This document shows, in pieces, positions 1-8,915 of a stretch of 48,985 nucleotides of DNA. Location of the stretch: positions 1-48,985 of the forward strand of contig CAMQSH010000002.1 of assembly GCA_947036575.1 (NCBI GenBank). The letters are read 5' to 3'. The translations under genes were made by a program, and so were the position numbers. A model generated the notes under the pieces. That model worked only from the letters and a program-made list of their open reading frames with translations, had not been told where the DNA came from and made no database searches. Positions within the stretch are counted from its first letter, which is position 1; each line of letters starts with the position of its first letter. The DNA comes from an uncultured Brevinema sp. Lineage in GTDB: Bacteria > Spirochaetota > Brevinematia > Brevinematales > Brevinemataceae.

Positions 1-127
1 TTGTATTTAAAGACAACTCTTGAATAATACATCCATAATCTAAAATATTTACTTTGATAAAATCATTAGCTAAACTATACATATGTGTATCTTTTTGTTG
101 TTTTGTTGTTCCGAAGAATTTTTGCAT
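1..127 (-). CDS. galM: Aldose 1-epimerase (galactose mutarotase), 5' end only
   Basis: The gene starts at ATG 127 on the minus strand and runs off the left edge, so only about 42 N-terminal residues are seen. They begin MQKFFGTTKQQ and contain Y-S-L-A-N followed by V-N-I-L-D-Y-G-C-I-I-Q-E-L. That is the usual N-terminal signature of galactose mutarotases (a substrate-side Tyr-Ser-Leu-x-Asn stretch, then Asn-Tyr-Gly and a hydrophobic strand). The family interconverts alpha and beta anomers of galactose and other aldoses in the cytoplasm. The gene diverges from the permease-lacZ pair, which fits galactose release from beta-galactosides. The Shine-Dalgarno is weak (AGAG). Too short for the catalytic His and Glu to be checked. 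Confidence 0.75.
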   Translation of the reverse strand, partial: MQKFFGTTKQQKDTHMYSLANDFIKVNILDYGCIIQELSLNT

Positions 128-278
128 AAAATTACTCTCTATAATATTAATCAAAAAAAGTTCAATTACATCATTATATGCCTATAACATGTTTTTGTCA
201 ATACATGTTTTATTACTAGTGATTTATTAGATAAAGGTATTATATATAATAAAATATACTGTGTTGGGGATACTTATA

Positions 279-302
279 ATGATAACTTGACTAAGTTATC
301 AT
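279..302. promoter_or_regulatory. Inverted repeat, candidate operator for permease-lacZ
   Basis: A perfect 10-bp inverted repeat (ATGATAACTT, 4-nt spacer GACT, AAGTTATCAT) lies between the divergent galM and permease genes. It overlaps the -35 box of the permease promoter and has no T-run after it, so it looks like a repressor site rather than a terminator. No regulator gene is next to it. Confidence 0.55.
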
Positions 303-314
303 AAATGCTATAAT
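287..314 (+). promoter_or_regulatory. Sigma-70-type promoter for permease-lacZ
   Basis: TTGACT at 287-292 and TATAAT at 309-314 with 16-bp spacing. Transcription would start near 321, giving a 5' leader of about 75 nt before the permease ATG. The -35 box sits in the spacer and right arm of the inverted repeat 279-302. Confidence 0.65.
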
Positions 315-395
315 AATATAGTTATATTAGGATTTTGCCAAATTAATTCTATACTATATTAAAACATTTTTTATTTAATAAATAGGAGGATAAAA

Positions 396-1844
396 ATGTC
401 TCGAAAAACGTTGAATTCAGGAGCATTATTAATGCTTACTTTTACAGCTATTTTTAGCTTTGGTCAAGTTATTAATAATAGTGTTGCTATTGGGCTAGCA
501 TCGATTCCGTCATTTGCATTTGCAACGCTTGCATATTTTTTACCATTTTCTTTTATGATTGCAGAATTTGCATCAGCAAATCCAGAAAGTGAATCTGGAT
601 ATACAAAATGGATAGAAGGATCTCTTGGTCCGAAATGGGCATTTTTGGCATCATGGACATACTTCTTTGTAAACTTGTTTTTCTTTTCATCATTGTTACC
701 AGGAATGTTGATTTCTGCTTCATATGCATTTACAGGAGCAAATCTTTGGGGATCAGAAAATCAATTACTTATTTCTATAATTTCTATTATATTATTTTGG
801 ATTGCAACTTGGATTACCACACAAGGGGCAAAGGGAATATCAGTTGTTACTAATGTTTCTGGTATTGCTCGTTTTTCAATGGGTTTAATTTTTATAGGAT
901 TTACTTTTATTTTAATTGTATTTATGAAAGAGCCAGTAGCTCAAGAATTTACAGTAGCAACAGTAACTCCAAAATTTAATTGGGCATATTTTGCAACATT
1001 TGCTTGGATTTTACAAGCTGTTGGAGGTGCAGAAAGTATAGGTGTCTATATCAAAGATCTTAAGGGTGGGACTAAAGCATTTGTCAAAACAATGATTTTT
1101 TCAGCTGTTTTTGTCGGTATAATGTATGTCGTCGGTTGTATAGCTGTAGGAATGATTATCCCAGCAGATGTGCTTATTGGAAACTATAGTAATGCTATTT
1201 ATATTGCTTTTGAATTATTAGGTGCTAAATTAGGTATCACAACAGGATTGACTAATTTTGTAGGTGTTGTTCTCTTCCTTGCTTCTGCAGGTAGTGTAGT
1301 ATTATGGGCATCAGCACCTGTTAAAGTCTTTTTCTCAGAAGTGCCTAAAGGAATTCTCCCAGGTGGTGTAGATGAAATTGACGAGAATGGTACTCCTGTT
1401 AAAGCTTTGTATTTACAAGCTGTAGTTGTTACAATTCTTCTTTTAATTCCAGGATTAGGTATTGGACAAATTGATACATTTCTTCACTTTCTTATTAATA
1501 TGACAGCTGCAACATCATTACTTCCTGTATTGTTCTTTGTTGTTGCTTATATTAATTTTCGCCTTAATCATGATGATACCCCTCGTGATTTTCGTCTTTC
1601 CAAAAATCCTAAAATTGGTATAGCTTGTGGTGTTTTATTATTAGTATTATTTTCTATAACATTTATTACTGCTATTCTTCCTGATCCAGAATTAATTATG
1701 CGTGTATTTTCAGGTGGGGCTTTACAAGCTGGTGAAACACACCCTGCGTTCTCTTTACTATATCAAGTTGGTGGTGTTGTACTATTCTTAGGTTATGCAT
1801 GGATGCTTTGGTCTAAATACGAAAACAAACAAACAAACAAATAA
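396..1844 (+). CDS. APC-superfamily permease (amino-acid permease type)
   Basis: A 482-residue integral membrane protein with about 12 hydrophobic segments. It has the APC-fold N-terminus: a first helix with an unwound region (FSFGQVINNSVAIGLASIP), acidic and small residues in helix 2 (MIAEFASANPESESGY), and a conserved second helical repeat. The overall form is closest to glutamate/GABA-antiporter-like amino-acid permeases, but the substrate cannot be read from the sequence. The start has an excellent Shine-Dalgarno (AGGAGG). It lies 27 nt upstream of lacZ in the same orientation and is presumably co-transcribed from 287-314. That pairing is odd, because a lactose carrier of the GPH or MFS type would be expected there. 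Either the permease moves a galactoside-linked compound or the two genes are only loosely coupled. Confidence 0.8.
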   Translation: MSRKTLNSGALLMLTFTAIFSFGQVINNSVAIGLASIPSFAFATLAYFLPFSFMIAEFASANPESESGYTKWIEGSLGPKWAFLASWTYFFVNLFFFSSLLPGMLISASYAFTGANLWGSENQLLISIISIILFWIATWITTQGAKGISVVTNVSGIARFSMGLIFIGFTFILIVFMKEPVAQEFTVATVTPKFNWAYFATFAWILQAVGGAESIGVYIKDLKGGTKAFVKTMIFSAVFVGIMYVVGCIAVGMIIPADVLIGNYSNAIYIAFELLGAKLGITTGLTNFVGVVLFLASAGSVVLWASAPVKVFFSEVPKGILPGGVDEIDENGTPVKALYLQAVVVTILLLIPGLGIGQIDTFLHFLINMTAATSLLPVLFFVVAYINFRLNHDDTPRDFRLSKNPKIGIACGVLLLVLFSITFITAILPDPELIMRVFSGGALQAGETHPAFSLLYQVGGVVLFLGYAWMLWSKYENKQTNK

Positions 1845-1871
1845 AATTAAATAATTTAATAGAGGTAAACA

Positions 1872-4800
1872 ATGGCTAGACCTTATAAAGATTGGGAAAA
1901 TTTGGAATTATTACATAAAAATAGAATGGACTCACGCACACAATTTTATTCCTATAAAACAAAAAAAGAAAGTTTAGAAGCTGATAGATTTCAGTCTTAT
2001 GGTGTATCTTCACTTAATGGTAAATGGGATTTTCTATTTTTACCAGCTCCTGAATACTCTCCAGAAAATTTTGAGAAAAAAGATTTTGTATGCTTAGCAG
2101 ATTGGACAAAAATTTCTGTTCCTTCAAACTGGCAGTTAGAAGGATTTGGTAAAATGCATTATTCAGATCTCTGGTATAATTTTGCAATTCGTCCGCCTTA
2201 TGTTCCATTTAATAATCCTACAGGAATTTATAGACGTGTTTTTAATGTTTGTAAATCTCAGCTCGAACACAAAATGATACTACGTTTTAATGGGGTTGAT
2301 TCTGCTTATCATTTGTGGATCAATGGAAAAGAAGTTGGCTACTCTAAAGGAGCTCGTTATACTTCTGAATTTGATGTAACAGATTTTGTTAATGAAGGTG
2401 AGAACACTATTGTCGTAAGGGCTTATCAATGGACTGATGGTACTTACTTAGAAGATCAAGACATGTGGTGGCTTAGTGGTATTTATAGAGATGTAGAACT
2501 GATCGTTGAGCCTAAAAAAGCTATCTATGATTTTACCATTACAACACCAATGCATAACAATTATAATGACTCTGAATTAACAATCAATTTTATATCTCTT
2601 GAAGCATCAAAAGGTCGATCGTTAGGAGTGACCTTATACGATATCAATCAAAATATTATTTGTGAAAAAGAAATCGCCTTTGAACAAAAAACAGTAGAAT
2701 TTAAAGAAATGCTCAAGGGTATTATTTCTTGGAGTGCAGAAAATCCTTATCTTTATAATGTTGTATTTACAGTATATCAAGACAAAAAAGAAATTCAATC
2801 TCTTAGTCATACCGTAGGATTTAGAGAGATCGTTGTTAAGGGTATTAATTTTCTTATCAATGGTGTTGCTATTCTTCTTAAAGGGGTAAATAGACATGAT
2901 TATAATCCAAAATTAGGACGTGTCGTTTCTGAAGAAGAAATAATGCAGGATATGTTATTAATGAAGCAACATAACTTGAATGCGATTCGTACTGCCCATT
3001 ATCCTAACTCTCCTTATTTTTATCATTTAGCTGATAAGATGGGATTTTATATTATTGATGAAGCAGATCTTGAATGTCATGGATTTGAGCTTACTCATGA
3101 TTATGATTGGATTAGTGATGATCCAGCATGGAAAACATCTTATGTTGATCGTGTGGAACGTATGATTTATCGTGATAAAAATCATCCAAGTATTATTATG
3201 TGGTCTTTGGGTAATGAATCAGGTATGGGTGATAATTTCCGTGCAATGGCTTCTAAATCAAAAGAACTTGATCCAACACGTCTTGTTCATTATGAAGGTG
3301 ACTTTCAAAATGTTGAAATAGCAGATGTTAATAGTACCATGTATACATGGATTAAAGAACGTTATAATCCAGGTCGCTTGATGAAAGATGTTATAGAAAC
3401 TACTACAAAGCCTCATATTTTATGTGAATACTGTCATACAATGGGTAATGGTCCTGGAGGATTAAAAGAGTATCAAGAGTTATTTTATAAATACCCACAA
3501 CTACAAGGTGGATTTTTATGGGAATGGTTCGATCATGGTATTGAACAATTCGATGAAAATGGTACTAAGTACTATGCTTATGGGGGACATTTTGGGGATG
3601 ATCCTACTAATGGAACATTCTGTATTGATGGTTTATTGATGCCTGATCGTCAAATTTCACCCTCTCTATTAGAAGTGAAAAAAGTGTTTGAACCTATTTT
3701 GACAGAAGTTGCTGATCTATCTAAATATAAGATTAAAGTAACTAATCGTTATGACTTTATTTCTACAGATCATTTGATTTTAGATTGGAGCCTTGTTGTT
3801 GAAAATAGAGTGCTTCAAAGTGGAGTCACGGAAGAATGCCAAGGTATTAAGACTTATGAATCTAAAGAAATTATTATTCCTATAGAAAGTTTCAAAGTAG
3901 AAACTGGTGTAGACTATTATCTGAATCTAACTTATCGCTTAAAAGGAGATACTCCTTTTGCAAAAGCTGGGCATATAAATTCTACAGAACAATTCAAACT
4001 TCCTATATATCAAGAAATTACCTCTATTCAAAAATCATCTAAACCTAGTTATGTACAAAAAGGTTTTGAATGGCATATCTCTACAGGTGATAGTACTATT
4101 ATATTTGATAGAATTTCTGGCTATTTACTTTCTTGGGAAAAAGCTGGGGAGATGATCCTTACTTCAGGTCCTCGTCTAGGATTTTGGAGAGCCCCTATTG
4201 ATAACGATATGTATATTGTAGAGGATTGGAAAAAAGTATATTTCCTTCATTTGATGACAGAATCAACAGAAACAGTACGCCTTATCGAAAAAGATACCTC
4301 TATTATTATAGAAGTTGATGTAATTAATGCTGCCCCTAATGCTGCATGGTGTTTTGAATCAACGTATTGTTATGAAATTTTTAGTCATGGAGATATGTTA
4401 TTAAAAGTTAAAGGACATGCCTATCTTCCTGATACTAGTAAGCAAAAAGCAGGAAACTCAGAAGGCTCTTCAGCTTTAATGGATAAGTCAAAACTTATTC
4501 CTCCAATGTTACCAAGAATAGGACTTGATTTTATTGTAGATAAAGATTATGATAATACAAGATGGTATGGTCGTGGACCTGGAGAATCTTATTGTGATTC
4601 AAAGCAAGCAAATCTCTTTGGGGTATATGATGCTAAAGTAGATGATCTCTATACTGATTATGTACACCCTCAAGAAAATGGAAATCGTACAGATATCAAA
4701 TGGGTTCGTCTCCAAAATCAACGTCAGATTGGACTAATGGCTGTAGCAGATCAATCTATGGATTTTAATGCTCATTTTTATACTATTGAAGACTTTGAAA

Positions 4801-5018
4801 CAGCTACTCATAGACATATTCTTAAACAAAAAAGAAAAGACTTTATCACATTCCGTCTTGAATATAAACAGAATGGTTTGGGTTCTCACTCATGTGGACA
4901 AGATCAACTAGAGCCATATCGTTGTAAGTTTGAAGACTTTGAATTTAGTGTTCGTCTTTCTGCTTATTCAGCAAAAGAGATTACTGATTTTAATCTTGCA
5001 AAACGTCGTCTTAAATAA
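1872..5018 (+). CDS. lacZ: Beta-galactosidase, GH2
   Basis: A 1048-residue cytoplasmic enzyme with no signal peptide that hydrolyses lactose and other beta-galactosides. The GH2 order is visible: an N-terminal sugar-binding jelly roll (about 40-220), an Ig-like domain (about 225-325), a TIM barrel (about 330-625), further beta domains, and the Bgal_small_N domain (about 750-1040). The acid/base Glu is E449 in WSLGNESG and the nucleophile is E519 in LCEYCHTMGNGPG. Both match the E. coli LacZ motifs, and total length is near the usual 1020-1050. The start follows GAGGT with good spacing. The neighbouring galM would supply alpha-galactose for further metabolism. No galK, galT or galE is seen in the window. 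Confidence 0.95.
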   Translation: MARPYKDWENLELLHKNRMDSRTQFYSYKTKKESLEADRFQSYGVSSLNGKWDFLFLPAPEYSPENFEKKDFVCLADWTKISVPSNWQLEGFGKMHYSDLWYNFAIRPPYVPFNNPTGIYRRVFNVCKSQLEHKMILRFNGVDSAYHLWINGKEVGYSKGARYTSEFDVTDFVNEGENTIVVRAYQWTDGTYLEDQDMWWLSGIYRDVELIVEPKKAIYDFTITTPMHNNYNDSELTINFISLEASKGRSLGVTLYDINQNIICEKEIAFEQKTVEFKEMLKGIISWSAENPYLYNVVFTVYQDKKEIQSLSHTVGFREIVVKGINFLINGVAILLKGVNRHDYNPKLGRVVSEEEIMQDMLLMKQHNLNAIRTAHYPNSPYFYHLADKMGFYIIDEADLECHGFELTHDYDWISDDPAWKTSYVDRVERMIYRDKNHPSIIMWSLGNESGMGDNFRAMASKSKELDPTRLVHYEGDFQNVEIADVNSTMYTWIKERYNPGRLMKDVIETTTKPHILCEYCHTMGNGPGGLKEYQELFYKYPQLQGGFLWEWFDHGIEQFDENGTKYYAYGGHFGDDPTNGTFCIDGLLMPDRQISPSLLEVKKVFEPILTEVADLSKYKIKVTNRYDFISTDHLILDWSLVVENRVLQSGVTEECQGIKTYESKEIIIPIESFKVETGVDYYLNLTYRLKGDTPFAKAGHINSTEQFKLPIYQEITSIQKSSKPSYVQKGFEWHISTGDSTIIFDRISGYLLSWEKAGEMILTSGPRLGFWRAPIDNDMYIVEDWKKVYFLHLMTESTETVRLIEKDTSIIIEVDVINAAPNAAWCFESTYCYEIFSHGDMLLKVKGHAYLPDTSKQKAGNSEGSSALMDKSKLIPPMLPRIGLDFIVDKDYDNTRWYGRGPGESYCDSKQANLFGVYDAKVDDLYTDYVHPQENGNRTDIKWVRLQNQRQIGLMAVADQSMDFNAHFYTIEDFETATHRHILKQKRKDFITFRLEYKQNGLGSHSCGQDQLEPYRCKFEDFEFSVRLSAYSAKEITDFNLAKRRLK

Positions 5019-5044
5019 GACTATTTTATAAGGATATTAAATTA

Positions 5045-5077
5045 GAAAAACCAAGTGTAAGCTTGGTTTTTCTTTTT
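5045..5077 (+). terminator. Rho-independent terminator after lacZ
   Basis: An 11-bp perfect stem (GAAAAACCAAG / CTTGGTTTTTC) with a 6-nt loop, followed by TCTTTTTG, 27 nt after the lacZ stop codon. Confidence 0.85.
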
Positions 5078-5161
5078 GATATAACGATAGATAGTAGAGA
5101 TAAATTATTTTGCCTTAAAATCAATCATCTTACATTTTTCTGATCTTTTTTTATGCAAGTA

Positions 5162-5190
5162 TTGACATGGAGCTTAAAAAGTGGTACAAT
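5162..5190 (+). promoter_or_regulatory. Promoter for pepT and the binding protein
   Basis: Consensus TTGACA at 5162-5167 and TACAAT at 5185-5190 with 17-bp spacing, about 35 nt upstream of the pepT Shine-Dalgarno. It follows the lacZ terminator, so the two units are independent. Confidence 0.7.
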
Positions 5191-5230
5191 CTAAGATATA
5201 GTTTGTCGAAATAAAAAATAGGAGTACATC

Positions 5231-6466
5231 ATGTGGTATAAAGACACTTTAGTGGAGAGATTTTTAAAATATACTGCTATTTCAAGTCAGAGTAATAGTG
5301 AAGAAAAAATACTACCTTCTTCCTCAGGGCAAATGGAACTTGCCGAAGTCTTAAAAAAAGAATTAGAAAAAATGAATCTTAGTGATATTAAATTGACAGA
5401 AAATGCCATTTTAACAGCACGATTAAAAGGTACTGATACTAGTTTTCCTACCGTAGGCTTTATTACTCATTTGGATACCTTTGATGGAGGATTTAGCCCT
5501 GATGTTAAGGCTCAAATCAAAAAATTTACAGGTAGTGACATACTTCTCAATGAAAAAGAAAAGATTTTCTTGACGATAGAAGAGAATCCAGAGATTCTTA
5601 AATATCTTGATGAAGATATTCTTGTTACTGATGGAACCAGTGTTTTGGGGGCTGATGATAAAGCTGCTGTAGCAGTAGTGATGATGAGCTTGGAATATCT
5701 TATTAAAGAGAAGCCAGAACATGGAGATATTGTTGTAGCTTTTGTTCCTGATGAAGAAATAGGCTTGAGAGGAGCAAAAGCTTTGAATCTAGATGATTTT
5801 AAAGCAGATTTTGCTTACACTTTAGATTGTTGTGAATTAGGGGAAGTTACTTGTGATAATATCAATTCAGCTTCTTGTATTGTCAATATAGAAGGAGTTG
5901 TGGCACACTCTATGTCTACCAAATCTGATAGAGTTAATCCAATTTTAGTGGCAGTTGATCTAATAAATAGAATAGAAACAAATGATAATCCCAAAGAAAG
6001 AGAAGCTATGTTTAATATTAGAGAATTTAGTGGGGGAGTGAGAAATTCTCGTATAAGAGTAGCAATAGGATCTTTTGATAAAGTAGAATTTCAACAACAA
6101 AAAGATTTAATAACTCGACACCTTAAAGACCTTCAAGATCTATATCCAAAGGCCAAAATATCTTATGAGATTTTTGATAATTTTCTTAATATGAAAGATG
6201 GTATAGGAGATAAAACACATAGTGTTGATCTCATTTATGCTTGTATGGAAAAATTGCATATTACTCCTAAAACAATTTCTATGAGAGGAGGAACAGATGG
6301 TTCGGATATTTCTAATAGAGGAATTCCAACCCCAAACTATTTCACAGGGGCTCACAACTTTCATTCAAATTTTGAATTTCTACCGATTTCTTCTTTTATA
6401 AAAGCCTTTGAACTCACTATAGAAATTATTAAAAGTGCAAATCAAAATATCAATAAAAAGGACTAA
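5231..6466 (+). CDS. pepT: Peptidase T (tripeptide aminopeptidase, M20B)
   Basis: A 411-residue cytoplasmic dizinc aminopeptidase that removes the N-terminal residue from tripeptides. Visible active-site elements: H80 and D82 in THLDT, D142 in GADDKA, E175-E176 in PDEEIG (catalytic base and ligand), D199 in TLDCCELG, and the C-terminal H378 in GAHNFHS. Length and motif spacing match bacterial PepT. The start is set by a good Shine-Dalgarno (AGGAG). The gene ends 3 nt before an oligopeptide-binding lipoprotein gene, so the pair probably links peptide capture with tripeptide hydrolysis. Confidence 0.93.
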   Translation: MWYKDTLVERFLKYTAISSQSNSEEKILPSSSGQMELAEVLKKELEKMNLSDIKLTENAILTARLKGTDTSFPTVGFITHLDTFDGGFSPDVKAQIKKFTGSDILLNEKEKIFLTIEENPEILKYLDEDILVTDGTSVLGADDKAAVAVVMMSLEYLIKEKPEHGDIVVAFVPDEEIGLRGAKALNLDDFKADFAYTLDCCELGEVTCDNINSASCIVNIEGVVAHSMSTKSDRVNPILVAVDLINRIETNDNPKEREAMFNIREFSGGVRNSRIRVAIGSFDKVEFQQQKDLITRHLKDLQDLYPKAKISYEIFDNFLNMKDGIGDKTHSVDLIYACMEKLHITPKTISMRGGTDGSDISNRGIPTPNYFTGAHNFHSNFEFLPISSFIKAFELTIEIIKSANQNINKKD

Positions 6467-6469
6467 AAT

Positions 6470-7948
6470 ATGTTTAAAAATTATTATATCATACTCTTCA
6501 GCTTTTTTATTGTAGCTTGTGGATCAACAGAATCGGAGAAAAAATTAACAGTTGCTTTAGGGATAGAACCGATATCATTAACTCCTTTTGAATCTAATGA
6601 TATTCCTTCTTATAAAGTAAGATGGCAAATCTATGATAGATTAATTTCTGTTTCTCCAGAAGGGGAAGTAATTCCTGAGCTAGCAGAAACTTGGACTAAT
6701 ATTAATTCTACAACTTTACAAATTACTATAAAAACAAATGTTTTATTTCATAATGGTAAATTATTTACTGTAGAAGATGCTGTTTATAGTGTTAATTCAG
6801 CTATAAAATCATCTTTTTTATCTACAATTTTAGGAGTTATAGATAGTGCAACCGTCATAAATGATAATACTTTTCAAGTTAATTTATCAAAACCTTATGC
6901 TCCAGCACTTGCTCTATTATCTCACTCAGGAATGTTGATGACTAGTGAAGAATTTAATACAGAAGAGTTAAAATCCTTAGAAATAGGGACAGGTCCTTTT
7001 CAATTAGTAGAATGGAATAGAGGGCAAAATATTGTCTTGAAAAAGAATGAAAATTATTGGGGTGAAATAGCTGAGGTAGAGACTGTTAATTTTATTGTTG
7101 TTCCTGATGCTTCTGTCCGTTCTATTATTGTAGAAACAGGTGAAGCTGATGTTGCCTATGATCTTGATGGATCTGATAGAGAGCGTTTACTAGCTTCTAA
7201 AGATATTATTTATAAAGAAGCATCTTTTCCTACAGTGCATTATCTAGGTTTTAACACTAGTAAAGGTCCTTTAACTAATCAGACCCTAAGGCAGGCTATT
7301 GCTATGGCTATAGACTTTCAAGGGGTTGTAGATACTGTTACTTTTGGAGCAGGAGAAACAGCGACATCTCTTTTACAAGAATCTATTTTTGGATCTTATA
7401 CACGATTGCCTAAAAGAGAACAAAATATAGAAAAAGCAAAAGCTCTTTTGGCACAAGCAGGAATTGCATCAAACACCAAACTCTCTCTCTATGCTACGGA
7501 AGGACCTCGTAAAAAAATAGCAGAAATTCTTCAAGCTAATTTAAGAGAAATAGGATTAAATGTAGAAGTAAGTATTTTAGAATGGGCAACTATGCTTGAC
7601 TATGCACGAAAAGGTAATCTTGAGATGTTTGTCTTAGGATGGACTAGTATTCCAGCAGATGCAGATATTGGCTTATATTCTCTTTTAAATAGTAATACTC
7701 ATGGGTCTGGTGGTAACTATACTTTTTATAACAACCCTAAAATTGATCAGTTACTAGAACAAGGACGAGCAGTTCAAGATAGTGAAAAAAGAAAATTAAT
7801 TTATAAAGAAATACAAGAAATTATCTATATAGAATTACCAATGATTCCTATTTATCATCCTTATCATAATGTTGTAATGAATAAAAATATTAAGTTTTTT
7901 GATATGAATTTATATTCTGTTCATCGTTTAAATAAAATTAAGTATTAA
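6470..7948 (+). CDS. Oligopeptide/nickel-type ABC solute-binding lipoprotein (SBP family 5)
   Basis: A 492-residue exported lipoprotein. The signal peptide ends in the lipobox IVAC, with Cys17 as the lipidated residue. The mature part shows family-5 hallmarks: LTPFESND near the N-terminus, YDRLISVSPEGEVIPELAETW, the FHNGKLFTVEDAVYS block, GTGPFQLVEWNRGQNIVLKKNENYW, and LRQAIAMAIDF. It binds peptides or similar ligands in the periplasm for an ABC importer. No cognate permease or ATPase gene is adjacent, so it must use a transporter encoded elsewhere. It lies 3 nt after pepT, with its Shine-Dalgarno (AAGGA) inside the pepT end. Confidence 0.9.
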   Translation: MFKNYYIILFSFFIVACGSTESEKKLTVALGIEPISLTPFESNDIPSYKVRWQIYDRLISVSPEGEVIPELAETWTNINSTTLQITIKTNVLFHNGKLFTVEDAVYSVNSAIKSSFLSTILGVIDSATVINDNTFQVNLSKPYAPALALLSHSGMLMTSEEFNTEELKSLEIGTGPFQLVEWNRGQNIVLKKNENYWGEIAEVETVNFIVVPDASVRSIIVETGEADVAYDLDGSDRERLLASKDIIYKEASFPTVHYLGFNTSKGPLTNQTLRQAIAMAIDFQGVVDTVTFGAGETATSLLQESIFGSYTRLPKREQNIEKAKALLAQAGIASNTKLSLYATEGPRKKIAEILQANLREIGLNVEVSILEWATMLDYARKGNLEMFVLGWTSIPADADIGLYSLLNSNTHGSGGNYTFYNNPKIDQLLEQGRAVQDSEKRKLIYKEIQEIIYIELPMIPIYHPYHNVVMNKNIKFFDMNLYSVHRLNKIKY

Positions 7949-7969
7949 TTATACTCACTAAGGATAAGT

Positions 7970-8019
7970 CTTATAAAATATACCCCATCATAAATTTATG
8001 GTGGGGTATATTTTATAAG
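7970..8019. terminator. Bidirectional terminator between convergent genes
   Basis: A very long hairpin: 18-bp perfect arms (7970-7987 and 8002-8019), with CATAAATTTATG in the middle extending the stem after a single T-G mismatch. It sits between the convergent binding-protein gene and the GntR gene. Confidence 0.8.
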
Positions 8020-8041
8020 GCTCTAACAATAGAGTTTTATA

Positions 8042-8764
8042 CTATAGTTGATTTTTTAAACGATAGGTTTCTATCATAATATCATATTTTTGAGGATTTC
8101 TAATTGCTTCTGTGTATTCAAATAACGTTCCATCATTTAAAAAACTTTGAGTTTTGATACATACTGCAGGCATATTAGGGACAGTATTTAATAAGTCGGC
8201 TATTTCTTCATCAAGTATGATAGGACTAAAGTGAATATGACTATTTTTAATAATCATTTGTTTTTGTTTTTCTATATAATCATATTTAGATTTTGACATT
8301 ACTTCAAAGGATAAATCTGGAAATAAATATACAGGCATGTATCCAATTTCAAATACTATAGGCTCTTCATCTAATAGACGTAATCTTTTAGTATGATAAA
8401 CTGGAATTTTTTCTTCTATATGAAGTAGTTGTGCTACTTCTAGAGGTGCTGGAATAATTTCAAATATAGATACTTTAGTCGTTGGTATACCTCCAACTTG
8501 TTGAGCATATTCAAAAAAATTATCCAATTGAGTTATTTTAAAGTCTTTACGCTGAGCTTTAACAAAAGTACCACTTCCTTGTATAGAATAAACAATGTTT
8601 TCTTTAATTAATTGTTGAATACTATTACGTAAAGTAGTTCTACTAACTTTATAATATTCTATCAAGAAATGTTCTGTAGGAAGAACATCACCAGGTTTTA
8701 GTTTGTTTTGAATAAATTCCTGATAGATTGATTGAGCTATTTTGATGTAAGAAAATTGTTTCAT
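8042..8764 (-). CDS. GntR-family regulator with UTRA ligand domain (HutC/FarR subfamily)
   Basis: A 240-residue transcription factor. The N-terminal winged helix (about 5-70) carries the GntR signature PGDVLPTEHFLIEYYKVSRTTLRNSIQQLI. The C-terminal UTRA domain (about 90-235) has the typical YHTKRLRLLDEEPIVFEIGYMP block and a terminal MIETYRLKN strand. UTRA regulators usually sense a sugar phosphate or small metabolite. It stands next to the EIIB-EIIC-M42 operon on the same strand, separated by that operon's terminator, so it probably controls that operon and perhaps itself. The Shine-Dalgarno is GAGGAG. The ligand is unknown. Confidence 0.88.
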   Translation of the reverse strand: MKQFSYIKIAQSIYQEFIQNKLKPGDVLPTEHFLIEYYKVSRTTLRNSIQQLIKENIVYSIQGSGTFVKAQRKDFKITQLDNFFEYAQQVGGIPTTKVSIFEIIPAPLEVAQLLHIEEKIPVYHTKRLRLLDEEPIVFEIGYMPVYLFPDLSFEVMSKSKYDYIEKQKQMIIKNSHIHFSPIILDEEIADLLNTVPNMPAVCIKTQSFLNDGTLFEYTEAIRNPQKYDIMIETYRLKNQL

Positions 8765-8785
8765 ATTTTCTCCTCTCTATTAATT

Positions 8786-8815
8786 ATTATAACACAAAAT
8801 AAGGCATTTAGTCAA
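8786..8815 (-). promoter_or_regulatory. Promoter of the GntR gene
   Basis: Read on the minus strand: TTGACT (8815-8810) and TATAAT (8791-8786) with 18-bp spacing, just upstream of the GntR Shine-Dalgarno. Confidence 0.55.
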
Positions 8816-8835
8816 AATAAAGTATATATTAGATA

Positions 8836-8848
8836 AACTAGTATAGTT
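8836..8848. promoter_or_regulatory. Short palindrome, possible GntR operator
   Basis: AACTA-GTA-TAGTT, a perfect 5-bp inverted repeat, lies just upstream of the GntR promoter. Short and AT-rich, so it may be chance. Confidence 0.25.
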
Positions 8849-8856
8849 GTTATCAT

Positions 8857-8886
8857 AAAAGCCACCTCATTATAAGGTGGCTTTTT
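8857..8886 (-). terminator. Terminator of the EIIB-EIIC-M42 operon
   Basis: A perfect 11-bp stem (AAAAGCCACCT / AGGTGGCTTTT) with a 7-nt loop, 30 nt beyond the stop codon of the M42 peptidase gene. It has T-runs on both strands, so it could work in either direction. Confidence 0.8.
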
Positions 8887-8915
8887 GCTTTGAGTTATAT
8901 AAGATTTATTGAGTC

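Noticed and set aside
2014..2897. Minus-strand open frames inside lacZ
   Set aside because: They are shadows of the GH2 gene with no ribosome-binding sites and no recognisable protein features.
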